This document shows, one piece after another, positions 57,294-64,000 of a stretch of 64,000 nt of DNA (positions are counted from its first letter, which is position 1; every line of letters starts with the position of its first letter). The stretch spans positions 80,978,001 to 81,042,000 of the forward strand of contig NC_134013.1 in the NCBI RefSeq assembly GCF_040712315.1. Reading direction: 5' to 3'. Source of the DNA: Castanea sativa (taxonomy: Eukaryota; Streptophyta; Magnoliopsida; Fagales; Fagaceae). The notes beneath the pieces were generated by a model, which made no database searches, was not told the DNA's origin, and saw only the letters and a list, made by a program, of their open reading frames with translations. The position numbers and the translations under genes were made by a program.

Positions 57294-58918
57294 ATATGAA
57301 AACTTATCCAATCCAAGCAATGCTTTTGCTATAATTTCCAAATTTAGAAACCCAATAAGATTGTTAGTTAGTTTGTTACCAAGACGCTTCACAGAAGAAG
57401 CAACACCAACTCTAAGCCTCAAATATCAAACCCAAAAAACAAAAGCTGCTTTTTATGGAAATTTCTGGATCTGGGTAGTGAATGAAAGATTTATTTGTTG
57501 AGTCCATTAAGATAGATCTAAATAAAGGTTTTTATCATTATTTTATTATATATAAAAAATTGAAGTATATATATATTTAAATTATATATGTGCGTGTATG
57601 GAGGGTATATAATTGAAGATCACAGCTGTATTAGTGTGTATTGCATCGTGTGAGTGCATGTTACGTTGAAAGTTGAAACCGCGTTTTTTGGTTTCTTTTT
57701 GTGGGACTCATGAGACTCATGTAAGAACCTATTTGCTTTAATTTAGTTTGACTGTCTTTTTCGTATAAAGAAAGTCAAATGGCTGACAATTTAGTTGAGT
57801 TCCAACCGACAGTAACGACCCCACGTATCTGATTTAATGACGTTGGTGTTTGGCTTAGGATATCATAGTTCAGTTCCTGTTTGGATAGTATGAAAATGTA
57901 CCATTGGCCTTGGATGTTAGTCTGGGTCCGATCACAAAAGTGCTTTGAGAGCCTCAAACTGTTCTGTTTTTAGTACAATTTGAATTGCCAAACATTTGAT
58001 AATTCCAAAAAGCTAAAGAGTTTTGAAGAGGTCGTTCAAACTAAAAAAAACTTTAATACTGATTACTAAGCTGAAGTTATGAACTTTATGTGAAAAAACT
58101 CTACAATTCAATATTCATGTTTTATAAATTCCGAATTTTAAAAACATTGTTCATAACGATTAACGCTAATAAGAGCATTTCGGTTAAAATTCTATATTGC
58201 AAAATCTCTACTATTGAACAATATGGTGCTAGAAACAGACACAAAATATGGTGCTAGAAATTTGGTCAATATCACTCTTAGAGCCTCATTGAACAAATCA
58301 TCTGCATTAACATTTGAGAAAGCTTAATTTGATATACATTCATTTAAGTATAATGATAATAATATTTAAAGGCTTCTCCGACTTAAATATTCATGAGACT
58401 TCTGTGAAAGTTTCGTATGGGTAAGGACAGGATGATGGTGTGATAAATGTATCACACATTCAATATAAAGGATTTTAAAGAAAAATGGTTTACCTAATTG
58501 ATGATGGAAGTCATCATTCTTCTGGGTAATAAAAAGATTCATAATTCTGTATGCATCTGTAATTTAAACATCAAGTTCTAAAAGTGGAAGCCAATTTGGT
58601 TGAACTGCTTAAATATCAGCTGAAATTACATACGCATGACAAACAGTCTAAAATTGTGATCCTAACCAGCAAGGAAATGCTTGTAACAAGTAATGCATTA
58701 CCAGATACATCATATCTGCATGTAGTAGTAAATGGTAGAGCTGAGAGATCCATTACAACATCATTTATAATTTAATGATTGGCATATATGACATCTGAGA
58801 GAGAGAGTTTCTGCCTCAACAAGGTGTCAACTAGCACTTTGCTTGTCCGCTTGTATAATAACCACGGATACAACAATTCACTGCTTCATCTGAAAAAATT
58901 GTACCAAATTTTACAGTC
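57294..58918 (-). promoter_or_regulatory. CBP60 upstream region and DUF1068 3' flank
   Basis: 1.6 kb separating two minus-strand genes. The stretch 57530-57610 is very AT-rich with TATATATA-like runs (minus strand upstream of the CBP60 start), a plausible core promoter, but no exact site can be fixed. No gene seen. Confidence 0.4.
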
Positions 58919-61900
58919 CTATTCCCCTTCCCAGCCCATTTGACGGGCTCTATGCTCCCACAATGAAGTCACCTTTCTCTCCTTGGTCAGCAGTGCCTCA
59001 GACCGCTCTCTGGCCTCCTCACAGGTTTCAGTGGCAGCATTGCATTTTTCTGCCTCCCTCTGGTACTGGGAAGCCGCCCTTTTAGCTTCAGCAAAGGTAA
59101 TGTTCATATGGCGAACACGCTCCTCAGAAACAGCCTCTTGCAGTTTCAACTCCTCTGTTAGAAGGTCCACAAATTGCTTCTCCATCTCCTGCTTGAGATC
59201 CGGGTCATTACCTCCACAATCTGTTCATCAGCATAATGAACAGCACACAAATGAGCCGCTCCTCAGAAAGATGAACCAGTGAGGAATAGGGCAAAGCAAG
59301 AGTTTAGGCTTTCCAGATGGTAGAAGCAGGAAGCAATTGGTGGCTAAGAATGTCATGACAAAACCTAAATTGATGCTCTTGCAAAGGTTATAAATTAGGC
59401 CCCAACAGGCCAACAACCAGAAGAATTCCCTAAAATTTTATTCTGGTTAAGGCATAATTTAACGTATGTTATAAAAAGGTACTATAGATTTTATACTTTT
59501 TAAAGAAATAGCATGAAGAATCAACTGATGAAAGGAAACGATTGAGTAAGAGCCCAGACAAAAGGGCCATTTGACGAAGAGCTGAATGGACATGGTAAAG
59601 GTTAGAGCTCCATAGTTGGCAAAATCAACTTTATGGCAACACTAGTTCCCAACAAATATTAAATGTACTAGAAATGCAAATTTACAAGAGCATATTAGTC
59701 AAAATCTTTTATCAGTACAACCCAACTCAGTGTTGACAAAACTTAGAAAGAACATGGCTCTTATGTTATATCCACATTTTCAACCTAGAAAATAAAAATG
59801 CAATCTAATCTGTGGATGGACAGCGGAAAAGACATAGTATGCATGGTCCAAATGTATGCACAAAAAGTCTATAAAACCAGAGAAAATAGTCAAGTCACAA
59901 ATCCTTCTAAAGGAAAGAAGCAGAGAAAGAAAGATAAAAGATGGACTTTGATCCTTCATTTTCAACAGAATAAAGATGAACGTGATGAATATTGAGTAGC
60001 ATAGGAATTTCTTTACCAAATTAACAGAATATAGATGAATGTAAACTTTGTTAACACAGTAATTTCTGCACAAAATTGAGTCAGGAGGATGAACTCTAAC
60101 CTGTGACAGAGAGATTGGCTAGCCCTGCAAGAGAATTGAAAAAGCCCAGAGATGGCCAATATTAGTATATATACAACAAAATATCTCAGATTAGAGAAAA
60201 ATTGGAAGTTCGAAATTCAAAAGAGAGTTTGTGTAACAAGAAATAAAGTGTAAAAAAAAAAAAAAAATCAGTAATGGAAATCCCAGATCTACATGCAATT
60301 TCAATAGCCAAATTCATTTGTGCAAAACCAGGAATTAGAAAGTTGCATACAACTAAATCCAAAATAATGTATGAAAACAGATGTAAAAGAAGACATATAG
60401 AAGCATGTAGAAAACCTTCCAGATAAACTATAGGTGAAGATAGCATCCCAAGAAATTAAATTGCCATCAGCCCATGAAATAACCATGAGAAGCAAAAGCA
60501 CAAAATCTATAATGAACTTTTACCAAACAAATGGTTATCTTCATATATTCTAATAGCAAACATTTGGATTTTATTTAATTCTTTCAGCCCACCCTTGTGC
60601 TTTCATCATCATAATAGCCGGACGGTAATAGGCAGGTTGCCCTATGACATATCCTTAACATCCAGAAAAATAGCCAGTCAATTCTTTTTAAGTTTAACAA
60701 TGAAGAAGAAGAATCACAAAGCACAAAGAGGCCTAAATACAAGTCACAGTCATATGTCAAAAGAAATATCAAAATCATGAGATCACATATGGGCTCAGCT
60801 GAAATGTAAAATATGTCAGGCAGATCATTTTATAAATTATCCACTATGAAGGCACCTAGGTAGGATCCACTTAGGCGGGACCAGATCTGGGTAATAACTC
60901 TATTCCACCATTTACAAATGAAAGCATACAAATACCAAAATTTGAAGGAAAGGATGGGATAGTCTGAATCAAACCAAATAACTATGAACTTCGTTTAAAT
61001 TACTGAATGATATAAATGGTTCAGGAAAATACTGGTTGACACAAATCAGTCAACAAAACTTTTCAAAACACATATGTACAGTAAATCCTTATATAAAAAA
61101 TGTATCTCCCTGACTCACAACCATTAAGGTCAAAGTCACAGGATGGGCAACGCAGCCATATCAGTGGAAAAGTAGGGTTCATTTGTATATCATGTATTGG
61201 GTTTTTGGGTTCCCCTCTCATTATAATGGTGTTCTTGTATACTCCAGCTGTGGTGCCATGATTTGAACCAAACAAAAGGCAAGATCATTGGTACAACAGC
61301 ACTGGACAGCATTTCTCAACTTATTATAGATCTCCAAAATGAATTTCAGCTTATTTGTCAAGTATTCTGAAGCCACATATGTGCCCTAATTTGACCAAGT
61401 CCCAAATTATTCATGATAAAATAAGAGTTTTGCTCACTGATATAACAAACACATAAGGTCTCTCATCTATTTTCATTCTAACTTGAAATGCTTCCTATGT
61501 TCTCAAATTCATTCTTGAGTTTCTAGGATCAAGTGCAACAGTGGTTGAATCACCATGTCAAATAGCAAGTCAATAGAAATTTGTACCTCATTAAAGACAC
61601 CAACTTACCACCATACTTAAGTACAACGTGACAAATATCTGTTAAGGTATCATATTCATACCACTAGTGTAAACAAATATAATGAAATAATGCAACTTAC
61701 AAAACTTCTGGGTGTATACAAGGTACAAGTCCCCAATCACTCATACTTATAGATGTAGACATAAGAAGACGATAGCCTAATCAGTGGCCTTATAGATGGA
61801 GCTTGCTTTCAGTTGGGCCTAAGGATTATCAATTAATTTCTAGTATTTATTTTTTATCAACCACTATTCTAAATACGGTAAGGCAGAGAACTTTTGTTCA

Positions 61901-63627
61901 GAGGAGCACTGGAGTTACATTCGTAACTTAATGTTATGTTCATGCAGTGATATTCTATCTTTCTAAGTACTTGGTTTAGGACTTTAAACTATTTTCTTTT
62001 CTTACTTGGTTTAGAAATTTAATTCTTTTTCTTAATATATGTTCGTAGAATTAGTTAATTTTCTTACTTGGTTTAGGAATTTAAATAATTTTTGTAATAT
62101 ATTTTAAAGAACAGGGTTAAGTATTGTTTTACAGTTTTCTTGAGTAATGAAACTTATTGTTGGAGTTTTTCTTCAATAGCTTGGTACTGATTCCAAGCAT
62201 CCCTAGGTGCAGATTCCTAGGTTTTTCTTCTCTCTTATGTGGTGCCAATTCCATTCAAGCCTACGTCTTGATTCCAATATATATATATATATATATATTT
62301 TATTCTTCAATTTGGTGTTGCATCAGTTTTGGTCTTGTCCTGCGTCAAAATTCTACTTGGATTGTTTAAGAGAAACAGTTTCATGCAGCTTTCCATTTAT
62401 ACTTTTTTCTTTTCTCCTTTCTAGGCTTGGGTATGGGTGAACATGGATATTTGTAAGGTGGTTGACTAGCCATCTTATGGTTGGTCAATTAACTATTCCA
62501 TATTCAGAAATTTCTGAGCACCCATGGAGTTAAAAAGATGGTTATTTTAAGTCACCACTAGTAAAAGGCTTGAGGCTTCTTAACAAAGGCAATAATAAAT
62601 CTTTCTGCTACAAAACTGAGTGCATGATCATGTGTGAACTCAGATCTATAAGGAATTCATACAGCCCGAATAAAGCTTGGTTTCAGGCTTGCAGAGTTGC
62701 TCTTAAGATATGCTAAATAGCTGTAGTTTTGTGGGAGAAATCAAGGGGAAAAAATGTACTTCATGTGAATAGAGGATGTAAAATAAGACAAGGTCAGATC
62801 TTCATTACTTTCCTACAGATGCACTGGCACATCTATGAGATCAAAGAAGAAATATAAAACCATCAAGAGGAGAGATCTCTCAAACACAAAGTGGGCTCCG
62901 TTTAGTTCCATTCAATATACATATTACACCCAGAAACTGAATTGGGTTTCCTTTTATTTCAATAAGTCAGTTAAACCAATATAGAAATAAAAAGTTCACA
63001 AGTTAGAATCCAAAACTGGAAATTAATCCAAATAAAAAAAAAAATATATCAACATGGCAAATTTAAAGTAACTCTTTAGTTTCACTATAAATCTAAGCCT
63101 GAACTGGAATTTAACTGTTCTAAAAAGCCAAGCAGGAAAGATCAGATTCCAAATCGACGAATTGGGCACCCCCTTAATCTCATACAATTCAGCTCAAATC
63201 AAAACAGAGTAGTAAAACAAATCCAAACCCGGATTGGGTTTCAGTTTCTCAAACTAATTCACTAAATCAGCCACCACATCGAATCAAAAACACAAATTCA
63301 TGATCTGGGTATTGCTTAATTTCACTCGAATCAACATATAATCAATCAAGATCAGAAATTTACAGCGTCCAAGCACACAAATCAATCAAATAATAAAACC
63401 CAGATAGAAAGAGAAGAGAAGGGTGTAATACCAGGAGCAATCTTGAGAAGGGAGAGAGGAGGAGGGCATTCACAAGTGCAAAGAGGACAAGAAGGTTTGG
63501 AAGAGCCACCAAGCTTTAAACTCTCCTTCAATCTCCAATACAGAGCCGGACCACACACTGCTAAAGCTGATACTACTGCAAACACAACCAGACAACACCT
63601 CAAGCATGCGGTAGATCGCCTTGACAT
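58919..63627 (-). CDS. DUF1068 protein (NKS1/ELMO-like), Golgi membrane protein, 3 coding exons
   Basis: Coding exons (minus strand): 63627-63432, 60124-60101, 59220-58919, totalling 522 nt and 173 residues. The middle exon is only 24 nt and encodes most of GLANLSVT; all junctions keep frame with GT-AG borders. Residues about 10-31 are one membrane segment (CCLVVFAVVSALAVCGPALYW) after a short basic tail, giving a type II or signal-anchor layout. A Cys/Pro-rich stretch (CPLCTCECPPP, about 47-57) follows, then a long charged coiled coil (EKQFVDLLTEELKLQEAV ... AEKCNAATETCEEARERSEA) ending MGWEGE. Arabidopsis members (NKS1, ELMO1-5) are Golgi proteins needed for pectin synthesis and cell adhesion; that role here is inferred from family membership. 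Which member this is cannot be told. Confidence 0.9.
60125..63431 (-). other. Large (3.3 kb) intron 1 of DUF1068 gene
   Basis: Starts GTATTACACC and ends TTCTCTTGCAG on the minus strand. It contains a (TA)n microsatellite at 62277-62300 and three loosely spaced copies of 'cttacttggttta' at about 61960-62080. Frames inside it are featureless. Confidence 0.7.
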
Positions 63628-64000
63628 TTCTCTCTGTGTGACTTGTGTGTCTCTGTCTCTGTCTGTGTGTGTCTGTGTGTGTGTGTGTGAGAGAAAGTGA
63701 GATCCAAATGCAGTACTGGTAAGTTCTATGAATGCATACTCGTTTTCATGTTTTTAATATGTACTTTTTTTTTCCCTTGAAATTTGAAGAAGTCGGTGTC
63801 TTCACATCGAGAAGCTGTAAAATTTTAGCATACCAGTTTTCTCCTGATATTCTGATCTAAAATGTGAAGTAGATTTCGTAATTGGGTTATTTGCTGGATA
63901 CCAATTTATTTACGTCTAAGAATTCCAATTTATTTATTCTTGGTCTACTTTTTTTTTTTTTTTTTGAGAAATCATTCTTGGTCTACTTAACGGTTATTCA
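63628..64000 (-). promoter_or_regulatory. 5' leader and proximal promoter of DUF1068 gene
   Basis: A (GT)n/(TC)n-rich run at about 63640-63692 immediately precedes the start codon (reads (AC)n/(GA)n on the coding strand), consistent with a plant 5' leader. The region beyond is AT-rich with T homopolymers, and the window ends within it. Confidence 0.4.

Noticed and set aside
57294..57422. Longer CBP60 N-terminus starting upstream at 57422
   Set aside because: The frame is open upstream, but family members begin shortly before the [10 protein letters not shown] stretch; the ATG at 57293 gives a normal length.

Overview
This is a window of a eudicot nuclear genome, probably a woody species with a repeat-rich genome. 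The evidence is spliced plant-specific genes (type-B response regulator, CBP60, DUF1068), Tat-lineage Ty3/gypsy and Copia retrotransposons, tRNA-derived SINEs, and MULE and CACTA-type DNA transposons. Some SINE and Tat sequences look Fagales-like to me, but that is from memory and weak. There is no sign of prokaryotic or organellar DNA.

Positions 1-43,900 are a graveyard of transposons. (a) A nearly full-length Tat-lineage gypsy element lies on the + strand (1337-12558). It has two similar 750-bp LTRs and a 5-bp target duplication, and appears to sit in the tip of an older MITE-like sequence. Its gag and pol are broken, a 150-bp minisatellite follows pol, and an extra gene lies antisense near the 3' end. 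(b) A Copia-type derivative on the - strand (13757-19746) has LTRs, PBS, PPT and a target duplication. It keeps gag zinc knuckles but has no recognisable pol. (c) A scrap of Copia polyprotein lies at 20968-21465. (d) A second, truncated Tat element lies on the - strand (about 21830-28860). Its layout mirrors the first: pol, then a minisatellite, then an antisense extra gene, here still carrying intron-like gaps. (e) Possible LTR-like sequence lies around 29443-30250. (f) A nested stack lies at 31311-33741: a small CACTA-like element invaded by a Tat-family solo LTR and by a 1.5-kb MULE with about 510-bp inverted arms. (g) There is a solo LTR candidate (37017-37698), several SINEs and an RNase-H-like remnant.

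Positions 44-64 kb are the gene-bearing part. A type-B cytokinin response regulator (44928-49864, +, 6 coding exons, 707 aa) converges on a CALMODULIN-BINDING PROTEIN 60 gene (51977-57293, -, 7 coding exons, 605 aa). Upstream of CBP60, on the same strand, lies a DUF1068 (NKS1/ELMO-type) Golgi protein gene (58919-63627, -, 3 coding exons including a 24-nt microexon, 173 aa). All three coding sequences assemble in frame with no internal stops, in contrast to the transposons. The three act in different pathways (cytokinin signalling, calcium/calmodulin and immunity-type transcription, cell-wall and Golgi organisation), so no operon-like relation is implied.

I found no clearly new biological system. 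The most unusual signals are these: both Tat elements place a minisatellite between convergent pol and antisense gene; the antisense gene appears to have introns; the MULE is a large CTCGAG-studded foldback; a SINE has a 19-bp target duplication; and the LTR pair of the young Tat element differs partly by homopolymer-length changes.
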